From: Trichostrongylus colubriformis
Lineage: Eukaryota; Nematoda; Chromadorea; Rhabditida; Trichostrongylidae
Direction: 5' to 3'
Length of the DNA: 64,000 nt
Assembly: GCA_963978905.1 (NCBI GenBank)
Contig: OZ022260.1
Coordinates: forward strand, 36,659,326-36,723,325
Part shown: in pieces, positions 11,352 to 22,965 of the stretch
Position numbering within the stretch: position 1 is the first letter of the stretch
Layout: each line of letters opens with the position of its first letter
Made by a program: the position numbers and the translations under genes
The notes under the pieces: generated by a model
The model's input: the letters and a program-made list of their open reading frames with translations, nothing else
The model's database searches: none
What the model was told of the DNA's origin: nothing

Positions 11352-12120
11352 GTAAGTGTAAGGAACACATAAGAACTAAGCCTGGCTCCACCTACCATGG
11401 GAAGTTGCACGGCTGCTCAAATTTAGGTTCTCGCTCGAGTTCTTACAATCGAGAAGGTCAATAGTGGATGTGTTGAGGTCGGGCAAGTTAGAATGGGGTC
11501 GGGGCTCACCATACATAGAGCAATTAAAGAGCAAGTTTGGAATGGGCCCAAAGAGGTCGAGCACCCCGTCTACCGTGGGAGGGGCTCGCACTAAAATGGA
11601 TGGAGGCCCGAATTTGAAGGCAGTGATAGGGTTCATTCGGTAGCATTATTCATTTGATACTGACCGGTGAACGTGTTCACCACGAAGGCTAATACGTCAA
11701 GCATCACGTCATTCCGACCAATACGGCTTCAATACGATACGATAAGTATCACTCTGCTATCATGCTCATACTCTACACCCCAGTCACTCTTCGGCAAAGT
11801 CGACCTTCGACCTTCGACCTTCGACCCGTAATTTTTCAGTGAATGACTCCTTTTAGGATTCCTATCACCCACATTACCCCTATTACTGTCTGTAGTCTCT
11901 ACCCGGGCTCCAAAAATCGGAAAGATCAGGAGCGGGCCTGGAGAGGTCGGGCAAGTTAGGATTCGGTGAGGACTGACCAATGTTGCGGAGCACATAAGAA
12001 CTGAGCCTAGCTCCCTTTCGTGGGCGGAGCTTGCAGTAAAATGCCCAATGACCGATTCTAGTCCTCGCTTAGGTTCTAAAAATAGCCCACGCGTCGGGAA
12101 CAGATAAGTTGAAGGCACTA
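11352..12120. repeat. Further degenerate repeat monomers and 7-base microrepeat
   Basis: More monomers of the dispersed repeat occur (GTCGGGCAAGTTAG at about 11478 and 11947). A short tandem run of CGACCTT units lies at about 11805-11827. No coding exon is supported. The stretch 12120-12610 shows nothing recognisable. Confidence 0.5.
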
Positions 12121-12614
12121 TCCGTGATTACTTTGAATGGGTGAAAGTGCTCAATTATGAACTCAGAGGTGCTAAGAAAAACGCCGAAGAAGAAAAATTC
12201 GAAAGAACTGCCTAAAAATGGCAGAAAAGAAGCCTCCCCTGACACCATGCTCGTAAGAGATCACAGCATGAAAAGGAGCCTTTGAAGTAGTTCCCGTTGG
12301 ATGGTATCATGAGCAACCCTGAGATATTAGCTGTTGCCATATAAGGTTTTCTTCGCTATTGCAACTTCTTCTTTATCTTATCTTATCGCATGAATCACAG
12401 ACCTACGTAAATGCCAGGTTGGAAAAGCTTCGTCCAATGCCAGGTGTGGTCGCAGTTGATGGGCGGGGTCGCAGTTGCTTCCTGCGGACTTAGCGCTGCC
12501 AGGAGGCCTCATGGAGCCACTCAAACGGTACAGCTTCGACAGTTACGGGGGTCTATCGGCTGCGGCAGGATAAATATAATAGTTCGGCGATTATCGCGGG
12601 AGTGCCCTTAAGGT

Positions 12615-14400
12615 GAACCGCGACTTAATTGAGCAGTTATACGAGATCTCCCCTTGAAAGTAGAAGCTATTTTCAGATAGGCGATACTTACAACGAAATA
12701 GCAGTTTCTCTCCAGAGTGGTCCATAGACCGCGTAAAAGTAAAATCATCGAATTTTGCGCAGTGAACGAGTAACGGTTACTGAACCGAATCCTCAAGTGG
12801 ATGGAGTCGCAGAGGTGAAGATTTTGCAGGTCATAGGCTACCGATCGATGCTGATCGAAACTGCCAGTTCGTGCGAAGAAATTGAAATTAAAGGCATGCG
12901 GAGCCACATCAAAGGTTATCATCAAAAATGGAGGCATCGGCTATCAAAGCCACAGAGTGTTCAAAAGTTGGTAAATACGGCGGGTAATCCATTTCTAATG
13001 GTCTTAAGCACCTTCTGGATGCTGCGCTAGGCGCGGCAAGTTTAGATTAATTCGTTCCCTCCTTCTGGAGTCTACGTACCCGCAGTCTACTCGGAAAGGC
13101 CCAATGGGCTTAGTCTGTCTCTGTCTGTCTGTCACAAAATATCTGAAGGACAACCTTTATAGGTGGGGTCGATCGTGGGATAGGTAGTGCACGGGTGACA
13201 AAGCAAGAGCCCACTTAATCAAAACCCAAAAAGCACACATGCGGGGAGAAGTTGGAAATGGGCATACGTTCGACTCAATCTGTTCCATCTGTCCGTCACA
13301 AAATTCGGAACTACTGAAAGACAATTTGCAGAGGTCGGGTCAGTGTCAAGGCACTCCCGCGATGAGCGCATCCTGAATGGGAACTGTGTACTGCAAAGAT
13401 ACGTTGTGCGGGATGAGTGCAGCTCCAATGTCATCGGAAAGTAAGACACAGCACTTAGTGAGTACTATAAAATAATCGGCGCTCAGACGAAAAGTTTGAG
13501 TTTAGTTTCAAAATTTCCAGAAGAATGGTTCGTGGTCAGCGATGAGATACATAAGTGAACAGAAGAAGCCCGCTCGTCGTAAGGAAGAGAGTGTCTTCAT
13601 TGAACGGTGCTTAAAAAATTCGTGGTCGGGCTCTGGTACAGCCTAGATGTAAGTAGGATACACAGTAGGATATTTCCCGTTCCCTAAAAAGAGATCATAG
13701 AGAGCGAATGGGCAGTTGCGGAAGGCGATCATGTTGCAGACAAGTTGACTCGGATACTCATAGCCATTTGCTTTCACTACCTGTTATCTTATCAGGTACA
13801 AATACTGCTGTCCGTTTCAAGGTGGTTCGCCCCATTTTCATAGAGTCTGACCCGGCATCGTCGGTGGAGAGTGGGCCCTTTCTGATCGTTCCTTCACTTT
13901 TGTATTACTAAACTGGGTAAGGGTTATAATTGGGTTTGCCATCTCGCAATGCCAGTGAAGGCCAATGAGTGTTGGAGGCTTAACTACAATTACTTGCAAC
14001 TCGCGCACCCACAGAAGCCTTCTGTCACCGATGCGCGCGCTGCGCGCGCGAAAATCGGCTTGCCGCGTCAGCGTTGACCGAGGGTCGCCGGCCAGTCCGA
14101 CTGGTAGTAGAAAGTGATAGCTGATGTGACCCTTTTTAGCCACTGCGAAAGCACTGTAGGACCAGAAACTTGGAACTTGACGAAGAAGTTGTAAAAGTTC
14201 ATAAAATAACCTTTATTGGTAATTAAGAAACTGGTGGGAATTATCCATTGAGTAAGGAAGGAACCGGAGGCAAATGTGGGCCAGAAAGCATAACAAAATA
14301 TTCGCTGATACTTAAACCCTTTGTTTCAATAATGACGAAAGCTGGCAAGGCCTTGTTCAAGGGCACCATGTTAACTGGACAACGTGGGATGAGAATAGGG
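12615..14400. repeat. Segmental duplicate of 53395-54610
   Basis: Order and sequence match the region downstream of sec-8 at 53395-54610: the ACTGAACCGAATCCTCAAGT word, the GACCCGGCATC word near 13850 (53960 in the other copy), and the sec-8 3' end. The first part also matches 40030-40260. The copy is diverged by scattered substitutions and indels. Confidence 0.65.
14190..14398 (-). pseudogene. sec-8: Truncated copy of the sec-8 3' end
   Basis: The minus strand carries the sec-8 3' UTR with its AATAAA-type signal and the end of the last sec-8 exon, matching about 54415-54605. Identity stops abruptly at about 14398, inside the coding part. The remaining coding piece (about 90 bases) has frame-changing differences from the intact gene, so it cannot encode the exocyst C terminus. 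It is a passenger of the segmental duplication. Confidence 0.75.
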
Positions 14401-15185
14401 TCAAGCGTCCAGTTGAGGAAACTTTCAAAAAAATACGACCCCTTCCTCAAAAGGGGGCCTCAGTAGCACCCTCCCTCCTTTCTCAGGTTCCCCTTCTTTT
14501 GCGGTTTTTACCGAGCCAGTGCGATCCACCAGGGAAATTAAGAGACTATGGTAAGAAAAACTGACAAGGGAAGGATACCAGGTTGCACTGGCCACAGGGC
14601 ACTCCGGGAGTCGAGGATTCCTCGACAGGGGGGTCGCACTTGACCGGCCAAGAGGGGGGGTCGCATCTGTAGCTAAGCGATAATTTCATGGGAATTTCCT
14701 CTACCCCATCGTACAGTCGATATCTGCCCCTCATACACGAAAAGAGCCACCGCTATCACGCTGGCTGAATCGCAAACGGGTGTAGGCCATCTTGAAAAGG
14801 TGGCCGCCATCATTTATGGGTGCGTTACGCGTTTAGCACTCACCATCGCACTGCCATGATGACACACACCTCACCGTTATGGAAGGGCCTATCTACTAAC
14901 GGATAGAGCCAAGATACTCACATTACCGTAAACCATACTTTTATGTTAATGCATTGCTACCATAGAGTTCATTGATGCATGCAAGAACGACATGTCCGTA
15001 TCCATCTAGAAGAAGAAAATACACTATTATTTTAGGCTATACCAGTCATACTATCAACGGAGTCTAACGAAGACAAGCAATCCAGCAAAGTCTGCTTGTT
15101 GTTCACGTTGTTGAATTGTTATAAGTTTGTTGCAGTGGTGCATGTAAATGGTTGAATACACATTGTTTAAATAAAAATTAAAGCC

Positions 15186-15367
15186 TTATGAAATGTCTCT
15201 GTCAATATTATCATCATCACGAAAAGCACCAGAAGAAAAGATCATTGCTTTCGCTGTTTCATGATCCTCTTTTGATCGTCGTATGACGTGTGCATCTGGT
15301 CTGCTATTGAGCTTATGCGAGATCATAGAGTGCTGGGCAGATAGCTCCGCAAGATCTTGTGCAGCAC
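15186..15367 (-). CDS. Possible terminal exon, hypothetical protein
   Basis: A minus-strand frame of 60 codons follows a good acceptor (GGATTTCAG) and reads GAAQDLAELSAQHSMISHKL, then a hydrophilic C terminus ending NIDRDIS and a stop. Composition is protein-like (helical, charged). A second acceptor (TATTTCAG) lies about 75 bases further upstream on the minus strand. Upstream exons were not identified and no family is recognised. It could be a chance frame. Confidence 0.3.
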
Positions 15368-15599
15368 CTGAAATCCTGCGCTTCAATTGTCATTGAAGAG
15401 GCATGTAGTGGAAAAAAGATACCTGAAATAACTCTCTTCCACATGCTTCATGAAGCTGTCGGAACTCCAAACGTTGATGGCATGTGGGCCGAAAGTCCTA
15501 GACCAGGAAGTGGATTAAGCCACTGCTTAGCCAGAGTTTTGGGCGTAACGGTAAGCACACTAGGTCCATGCAATAACTCTGCAATAGATCTCTGATATG

Positions 15600-17040
15600 A
15601 AGATAAGAACTAACAGTTTTAAGGTAGACTATATGAAGCGCCAAATGTTGGTAAAGCTGACGTCATCAGGCTATCCAAGGCTTTAGTTCCTAAGCTGCTC
15701 CTTTCACCTCTTGTGAGCGTATTGGCTGTTGAAGAACTGCGTTCGGGATCGGCGTTGCTGGCGGGGATGACAAGAACAGATTTGATGGACTACATACAAG
15801 GAAATTACTTCCCAAAATTATTAATATTGAATATTATTTTACTTGAGTAACCACGTGAGGAATCCTTAATGCGTATCCGTTGTCGAGCAGCGTTTTATAA
15901 AAACGAACGCCGTTCTTGTCTCTACGAAGGTCACACATGCATGGTTTCTTCTGTCACACACGGCTGAACTGAATGGGAGGCGCTTCTATTACCTGTAAAC
16001 GAGCCCTGAGATTTTCACCACTGCAATAGTTCCTTTCAACTAGAGAAGGACCCGTAAGGGCCCATTAAGAATTGCAGTATTGAATTCATAAGTACAGGGA
16101 CAATGCAACGCGCTACCAGCGCATTCACATCGACGAAAAAAAAGGTGAAAAGAGGAGAGGAGGACTGCAGCTGCTCTGTTCACGGGGAAGTGCAGTGATG
16201 TATTCACTGTTCACTAGAACATTGAGCATTCAAAGGGCGTTCACTGATCACTCGCACCGTGGAACATCCTTTCAATGTTATCTGCAACTTGTAGCAGGAG
16301 ACCAGTGCATGGCGGATCTCTAAAGCGGAAGCCACGAATGTATGTCCTATCTGATAGCCGCACGAGATCATCTTACTAGGCCAACCACCCTTCTAGTTAC
16401 ATCTACAGCCCTTCCAATCACATCTACTGCGAAAGTAGGAGGCATGGCGCATACCCAGAGCAAGGACGGAGAACGCTAAGGTGTTGATTTTACTGCACTG
16501 CTACCATGAAAATTGTTCAGAAAGTATGGGGCTGCTTTTGAGGAGGTTTTGAACGCTCTCTGTGTGACGGGCAAAAAAATTTTCCTCGACATTTCCTCGA
16601 CTCACATTGCTCAAGATCTAAGCAACGTACAAAAGAGTTTGAGAGCGCTTTGGAAAGAGCAAAGTCTCTAGTTTCAGAAAAACAACTGTGGTTGCAAAAC
16701 ATTCAGCACGAAAAAAGTTATAACTGTTAGAAGTCAAAAAACCCGCATGCAAATTTCATTTTCCTCGACTAATCCTCGACTCGCATTGCTCTCTCATTTC
16801 TGAGCAATTGAAGCAACTAAAATAGTCGTTCGAAAGAGCAAACCTAGTTCTCAAGAAAACAACTGAGGTCCCAAATGATAAAAAATGAGGAAAGTTATGA
16901 TCGTTCAAATAAGGTCTACTTTCGCGATTTTCAGCCATTTTTGTCGATTAGCGCGCTCCATTCGCACGCCGCGTCGCGACCGCAGCCCTGCTTTGCATTT
17001 CGAATGTTACCGCGATATTCACGTTTTTGATTGGGTGTAT
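15600..17040. other. No gene recognised; local repeats
   Basis: From 16520 to 16940 two diverged copies of a ~200 base unit are seen (TTTCCTCGAC...CTCGACTCGCATTGCTC, each followed by GAAAGAGCAAA and AAAACAACTG words). The rest shows no supported exon. Confidence 0.4.
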
Positions 17041-17041
17041 G

Positions 17042-17185
17042 TCGTTTGGCGCGGCCCTTGCAGCTAATTTGCCAATGGGGCGCATGGGCCGTCTGGACCC
17101 TCCCAGATTTACCTAAGCCTTTTTAGGGGAGGAGCTTTGGCAGTGTCCCATTGGCAAATTAGCTCCAAGGGGCCGCGCCAAACGA
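17042..17185. mobile_element. Short inverted-repeat element (hairpin/MITE)
   Basis: Arms of about 38 bases (17042-17080 and 17147-17185) pair with two or three mismatches; the outer ends read TCGTTTGGCGCGGCCC and the inverse. The loop contains CTCCCAGATTTACCTAAGCC and GGGGAGGAGCTTTGGCAG. The loop words recur inverted at about 32950-33000, so it belongs to a dispersed family. Confidence 0.65.
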
Positions 17186-17315
17186 TCGTCTCCCTTTTGA
17201 TTCTCTGGTTGGTATTCTCTTTGTGGTTTTTTTATTTGAAACCATTTTTTCATATTTGTTACGTGATATCTTGTGTTTGAATAATTTTTATGCTCATTAC
17301 ATGTCCTTTTTTCAG

Positions 17316-18054
17316 GTTTGCATTGCCGTCGAAATCTAAACGCCGCCCGCAGCGAGGTATTTTGTTTTCTTCAGATTTTGCTATGGATATTGACTGTTTT
17401 TCATAGTTAGTCGTATTGTTTACGCTATACTTTATGTTTCAATTTTTAATGCTCATTTCATGTCCTTTTTTTTCAGGTGTGCTTGATCGTCGAAATCCAG
17501 ACGCGAGCCGTAGCAAGGTATGTTGCTTTTTTTTGCAGATTTTGCTATGTATGTTGACTGTTTTTCATAGTTAGTCGTATTGTTTATGTGAAGTTTCATG
17601 TTTGCGTGTTTTATGTTTCTTTTATGTGCTTTTTTTTCAGGATCGCCGCTCGTACGTGGATTGAATTGAAAACTGTTTGGAAAGAAGGGTTTGTTGTTCT
17701 TTTTTTTAGATTTCGTGATGTATCACCTACTTTTCTGAGTTTTTCGTTTTGTTTATGTGCTGTGTTGTTTTTGAGTATTGTTTAAGTTTCCTTTATGTGC
17801 TTTTCTCAGGAGTGTCGCTTTCGTACGTCGAGTGTGGCTGAAAACTGATCGGAGAAGAGGTTTGTTGATTTCCTTTCAGATTTTGTGATGATTATTACCT
17901 GCTTTTTATTTGAATCTGGTTTCTCGTTTCGTTATTCTCAGTGAAGCTCAGTAGTATAAATGTATGTGTGTTTTTTTCAGGAGCGAGCATCCGCACGTCG
18001 AGTGAAGCGGAAAAGCTGTTCGAAAAAGAAGCCACAACGTATCACACATATTGA
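17316..18054 (+). other. Tandem array of five micro-exon-like cassettes
   Basis: Five short exon-like blocks lie at 17316-17356, 17477-17517, 17641-17688, 17810-17859 and from 17981. Each follows a T-rich TTTTTCAG or TTCTCAG acceptor. The first four end at a GTATTTTG, GTATGTTG or GTTTGTTG donor. Spacing is 161-171 bases and the intron-like sequences are similar to one another, so the array grew by tandem duplication of an exon-plus-intron unit. Joined in order, the blocks keep one open frame to a TGA at 18052-18054 (for example IAARTWIELKTVWKE then SVAFVRRVWLKTDRRR). However, the first two blocks, which are clear DNA duplicates, would be read in different frames, which argues against a conserved protein repeat. 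The blocks could be exons of a small protein, of a non-coding spliced RNA, or amplified splice sites only. Confidence 0.45.
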
Positions 18055-18249
18055 TTAAAATGTGTTTTTTGTTGAATGACTTCGTTTTTCTGACTATCGG
18101 CTGGTTTCGATGACCAGACATGAAGATAAAAAAAAAAGATAAAAAAAATAAAAAAATTTGGAAAGATTCACTTGCAGTGGGCAATCAGTGCAAACACAAA
18201 AATAGCAATGAGACACCTAGCAAAGAGACTATAGAACTTTACGGAGCTG

Positions 18250-18570
18250 TAGATTATAAAAAGGGGGGGAGGTCGCATTTGAGGACCCGAAGAGGGGAGG
18301 TCGCATTGAAGCGGCCATTTTCCTCGACACCTGGGAGTGCCCTGACTGGCCATCTGTAACGAGACACATATCATCAGACGCGTTTCTGGATGCTGATCTC
18401 AAATCAGCTTTCAAAATCTGCAAAGCTATTCTCTGAATGGAGTTATGGAAGTTTTTCTTAAGAAATAATACTATTACACGGTAAGTTCGGGAGCCCATAC
18501 CGCGCGAGCCAGTTCTTCTCGTGCAAAACTAGTGTGATTTTCGTGTTCAGTGAGTCAAGTTACCCTAATT
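18250..18570. repeat. Dispersed repeat shared with 10433-10680 and 14580-14670
   Basis: The part 18345-18570 matches the centre of fold-back copy 2. The part 18260-18345 (GGGGGAGGTCGCATTTGAGG...TTTTCCTCGACACCTGGGAG) resembles the inverse of 14580-14670. No coding content is supported. Confidence 0.5.
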
Positions 18571-19074
18571 ACCTGATATCCTTTCCTCGTGAAACCAAAC
18601 CAAACCCCCAACAAAAGAGAGAAATAAGAACCTGACAAAACTCAGTACTCATATTCCAAAACAAAATGTCCAAGATTAGAACACATTTATTCCCATATCT
18701 ATATTCCGGAACGAAAGCGTTGCCGACCACTGGTAAACCGCTCGTCCTCTGATGACAAAGGAGAAGGCTAAATAGTCATGCAAGTCATGGGGCAGAGATA
18801 AAGGATAAAAAATAAGAATAGAAAAGTTGGAAGTTAAAAGAAAAGCTAAATAGTATCCATGCAATACGCTCCAGAGTGCCCCATCTGACCGCGGGTAGCT
18901 ACCTCGGCTGCGACGCGGCGATCACGATGGAGCGCGGTATTTTCTCCATACCAAACTTGGACACTTTTGAATACTTCAAGCTTGACCTAAAGCCCATCTT
19001 ACAAACACCTGCGAACTGTTTTCCTGATAACTCCCTTAGATCGATATAATGGCCGCTTGCTTTCCCTAATGGTC

Positions 19075-19460
19075 GCGTAGTTCTCGGTATGGGTTTCCAG
19101 TTGAGGAAAATTTCGAAGTGTTTCACTTCAAATGATCATAACTTCCTTCAAACTTACCCATATGAGTGCGCTTCCGGGTGTCCGGTCTGCAAGGTTGCTG
19201 CTCTCGAATGACTATCTGAGTTATGCCATATCTTCAAAACGAAGGAAGAAACCTCGAGGAAAGCCAGTTGAGGATTAGCTGAGGAAAATTTTAAAAAACT
19301 TCGAAGTGTTTCGCTCCAAATGGTCATAACTTCCTTTAAACTTGACCATATGAGTGCGCTTCCAGGTGCCCGGGTCCTGTGATGTAGGCGCTTTCGAATA
19401 ACTATCTGAGCTATGCCATATCTTCAAAGCGATAGAAGAAACCTTGAGGAAAGCCATTTG
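19075..19460. repeat. Two tandem ~185 bp repeat units
   Basis: Two adjacent units share TTCGAAGTGTTTC, GGTCATAACTTCCTT, ATATGAGTGCGCTTCC, TGACTATCTGAGTTATGCC-like and GGAAAGCCA words in the same order. The preceding stretch 18570-19075 shows no supported gene. Confidence 0.6.
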
Positions 19461-19526
19461 AGAAAAAACTTTTTTTCGTCGAATTTGCGAGTATTCCCAC
19501 GATTCTTCCGAAAAATCGATTGATTG

Positions 19527-19733
19527 CTACTGGAGTTTTTCTAGTATGCATCCTTCGCTCTTGGAGGCCTTGTGGAAGGACGAGAAGCATCGGTCAGCCT
19601 CTCTGTGGGATGCGCCATGCATGAGGATTTCATTCACAGTTTCAATGAGTACAAACGTTTTTCCGGTCCGCATAGTGGCCGCTAACACAAGATTATGTAC
19701 TTGCGATTGTAGTAAGACATGGAAGAGGTCCAT
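19527..19733 (-). pseudogene. Possible helicase/ATPase-like fragment
   Basis: A minus-strand frame from an ATG at 19733 reads LVLAATMRTGKTFVLIETVN, reminiscent of a P-loop region of superfamily 1 helicases (G-x-G-K-T-F/V then a long helix). The usual Gly two places before the GKT is Arg-Thr here, so the Walker A is imperfect. No further helicase motifs were seen around it. It may be a relic of a transposon or gene, or chance. Confidence 0.2.
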
Positions 19734-19829
19734 ATCAGCTAATTTTCCTTTTTCATCCCATTGTTTCTGGGGTGTCCATCCACGGTGGTACCTGCTGATA
19801 GATATCGCTTTCCACGGTTAACCGGTCAA

Positions 19830-20480
19830 TTTCGGAGGTGTCTGTGTACGTGGTTTCGGTGTCAGCGGACCAACAAGGGCTATTGGCGTGGACCGCTTTC
19901 GTTGCGGATCGCGCCATGCATGAGGTTTCCATGATGATTAAGTCAAACTAGTTCCGGGTTCAAACCCAATTAGTCAATTTTATCATTCTTACCCTTACTC
20001 TTTGGACCCTCATCCTGAGAAATTCTGTTGATCACTGTCTACCTCAACGATTACGACCCCCTCCCCTCCTAGCGGACCGTTTGCAGTCTACCCTCTGCTG
20101 CCCTCTCCACCCGTTTGCTGTCTATCCCGGCAAGTGAAACAGAGGGGTAGGTTTTTGACTTCCTATTCCTCGGGTTTTCCTCCGTTTTATCTCGTTCTTT
20201 CTCCACCGTTACATTGCAGAGCTCCCATATCATTCACAGTCTGCCGAACTTGGTGTCGTTAAGGTTTAGGCAAAGGCACGCTTCAGTGTGCGGATTGGCC
20301 CTTCATAGATCCTCCTGAGATGCTTGAATAAGAAGTTTTTGTAAGATGCCCTCTCTTTGCAGTAGCATCCTATTGTGTCCACGCTTTGAACATAACAAAG
20401 TCTTTTCTGCGTGCTTTGAAGAACTGTTTCACTTCACCAAGCAGACCTGAGAGACAGAGTTAGTCGCTGGCAAATTCTCT
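19830..20480. other. Intergenic, nothing recognised
   Basis: No supported exon, repeat or RNA gene was found between the helicase-like fragment and the TIL gene. Pyrimidine-rich CCTCCCCTCCTAG and CCCTCTCCACCCG stretches at 20050-20120 are the only compositional feature. Confidence 0.4.
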
Positions 20481-20487
20481 TCAAAAC

Positions 20488-20493
20488 TTTATT
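20488..20493 (-). terminator. Polyadenylation signal of TIL gene
   Basis: AATAAA on the minus strand, about 20 bases downstream of the TIL-domain stop codon at 20514-20516. Confidence 0.6.
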
Positions 20494-20513
20494 TCAAACC
20501 ACCATTAACAAAA

Positions 20514-21246
20514 TTATGTGCAGTTTGGTCCAATAGGCACGCAGGTTGCCGAAGAATCCTTCTTGTACCCTTCCTTGCACCAGCAATCCCACAGCATGCA
20601 ATCCATTATGTAAGGACCTTTGAAACCGCATATATTTTGGTATGGCACACACTGATAGAGTTTTTCATTCGGTTTGTCACATTTCTTGTTCGGATCCGAT
20701 TTTGGTGCTGAAAATGACGTCTTTTGGAGAGGATAATGGCATGATCGTTTGACTTCGAAAGTGGCACGAAAGTTGGGGGTTGGCTTCACACTAGTGCGTC
20801 TTTTACTGCTGAAAATCCCTATGTTCCTAGTGTTATACACTGTTCGGGCAAAGTGACATGCCTGCATGAAAAGTAGAAGGAGCGACTTTCTCAGGCGCAG
20901 TATGGGGCATAAGTGGAAGAACACGGCAGTACGAGGAAGTGCGCACGTCAAAAGTCGGGATTATTCTCAGGGAAACCAGTCTTCGAGTGTAGGGTTCCTA
21001 GAATAGGCTGATATCAGTTGCCTCGCCCCGGTCAGTCACTTGGAAGGCTCAGCTGACTAAGGCCACGTTTGCTGGTCGGACCATACGTGGTGCCGCTTGT
21101 TTTTCATCGCTCCCTTTTTCGGCTATACTGAAATCATGCGAGGAGTTCTGGTGGGTAACATAGTTGTGAATGTTTGAGAACTTACCCGCATCAACAAGTG
21201 CCATGCCAATGCCAAGCAGCATGAGGAGGAGCAGTGGCTTCTGCAT
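20514..21246 (-). CDS. Secreted TIL-domain protein (putative protease inhibitor)
   Basis: Two minus-strand exons, 21186-21246 and 20514-20707, join in phase (GTAAGT donor, TTTTCAG acceptor) to give 84 codons plus stop. The start is the ATG at 21246, four bases after CATTTCCAG, a likely spliced-leader acceptor. Residues 1-20 form a signal peptide (MQKPLLLLMLLGIGMALVDA). The mature part has eight cysteines with the order seen in trypsin-inhibitor-like domains, including WDCWCKEGY and CVPIGPNC. Canonical TIL domains have ten cysteines, so one disulfide is missing. Nematode TIL proteins are typically serine protease inhibitors, and hookworm anticoagulants are relatives. The reactive-site loop could not be assigned, so inhibition is inferred. 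Gene and signal look complete. Confidence 0.85.
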
Positions 21247-22384
21247 TTCTCTGGAAATGTTCTCACATAGAGGAGCGTCCTAGTGATGTGAAGAAACAAA
21301 GCAACAAGGAGTTGGTGTGGATGGACATTTTCGGAGCATTCTCTGTGAAGTTGTGGTGCAGAACACCTTGAAGGTACCATTCTCAAAGGCCTGGTAAGTG
21401 GCTAAGGACTGGACTGACACCACTCAAGCACGGTTGCTCCGAACGGGTCCACAGCAGATGGTTTCCTTCTGTCGCATCGAAGTGTGGCTATCTTCACAAG
21501 GGGATCCACTGGTCAGACATCCATCGACGTAGTCCTCCACCTCCTCCTGTTGCTGGCACTGCTCCCATTCTGCTGCTCACCTTGATTGAGCTCCGCTTCG
21601 GAAGACGATAACTTCTAAGTCGAACAATGCCACCACACCAGCACCGGAGGCTTATATAGTGGACGTGTTTTGCAACGTGGGCGAGGCAATGATAGCACTA
21701 TCTGACTTTTGATAGTAATCAGGCGAGGATCACTTATCTGGGAGTCATAGAGACGGTCAAGATAAGTATAAGAGAAGAGATTTGTCTTTACCTGTCGACA
21801 TTGCGCAACCAGACAACAATAACATTGAGCACTGTAAAATGTCTTTATGAAGGGCTTTTTTCAGTCGGTATGGTCCTGCTCCCCAATGGCGATTTCGACC
21901 CCTACCACTGCTTTTAAAGGCCACTAGCTCCATAAAGGAGATGCTTAAAAAAGGTCACCCCGAGTTAGGACGTCATGCGCCTCGTACGACCGCCACACAT
22001 CGCAGGCCCATTTGCAGCCTATCGACAAGTCGATGTTACGCTGCATGCGACACGTCCGAGAGCGCTTGTGGAACAGAGCCCCACTTTCGGATTTTGGACC
22101 ATTCATTTCGTTCTTACTCTTTTGCCACGGTGATCAGTTCTTCTAGTTTAGTTTTCAACGATCGACCAATGTACTGTGGTGACCGACTTTACCATGGCGT
22201 ACTGGTCAAATTGGCCATCGCAAACATGATACCAGGTGGTAATGCGGTGCTCAGACTGGAGCTAGAGGTGCAAGACTGCATGGTTAGCCCGGTGCACAAT
22301 GTATAGTGCATAGATGCGTGCGTGAGCGGCGCTGTTAACTCGTGACGTGGGAAAAAGTAGAACAACCGCATCGTTTTGGCTTCC
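21247..22384. other. Intergenic between TIL gene and zinc-finger exon
   Basis: No exon can be supported with confidence. A plus-strand frame opening at ATG 21941 runs about 120 codons but shows no recognisable domain or splice support. The minus-strand upstream region of the TIL gene should lie here. Confidence 0.35.
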
Positions 22385-22567
22385 ATGGGGCTCAAAGCAG
22401 TCATTCCAGAAGTCAGTGTTGTCGTTGAAAATTTTGAAAACTTTTACAGAAAAGACGAGGCTTTCAAGACGGCTCTTTGTGATGCTTTCAAAAAATTCGG
22501 CTTTTGCCCATATGGGGATGCATGTCGATTTGCTCATGGCGACAGTGAACTTCGCCTCCCCGCCCAG
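22385..22567 (+). CDS. CCCH zinc-finger exon (PIE-1/POS-1/TTP type)
   Basis: From ATG 22385 an open exon of 61 codons runs to a CAG|GTAATG donor. It reads [20 protein letters not shown] then [11 protein letters not shown], a perfect C-x8-C-x5-C-x3-H finger with the K-T-A-L-C lead and the F-A-H-G end typical of tandem CCCH RNA-binding proteins of nematode germline and of tristetraprolin. Those proteins bind 3' UTRs and normally carry two fingers. A second finger was not found in the next 2.5 kb, where a Tc1-type palindrome and a sec-8 fragment follow. The exon may therefore be part of a gene with a long intron, or a truncated copy. Confidence 0.7.
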
Positions 22568-22965
22568 GTAATGTCAAATAATCCAATAATTATCTGCGGA
22601 TATTCGTACGATCGAGACACTTTAATTGTAAGAAATCCTTTTTTCCAATGACGCTAGGGACTACTGCACTCATTAGGCCAGGTGTGTATCGTTAGCACAT
22701 TATTCCGCAACGCGGCGAGCCAGGTGCGATGCGCTACGTGCGAGCTAGGAGCGCCGTATGTAGTCGGGCCCTAAGACGATCTTGCAGTGAGGCAGAGAAC
22801 ATGTAAGGCCGCTTCTGTACTTTATGCTGCCGGCGGCAGGGCGTGGCTGCTTGTCTCTACGTCAACGAACGTGCCACCCTGTCTTGTTGCCTAAGTCGTC
22901 TCTGCACTTCCCGTGCCACTCTGCCTCGCTGCCTGTGAACGCAGCCGTGGCCTTCCAGCGTAATA

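Noticed and set aside
19930..19990. GGTTCAAACCC word suggesting a tRNA T-loop
   Set aside because: No acceptor stem or cloverleaf around it.
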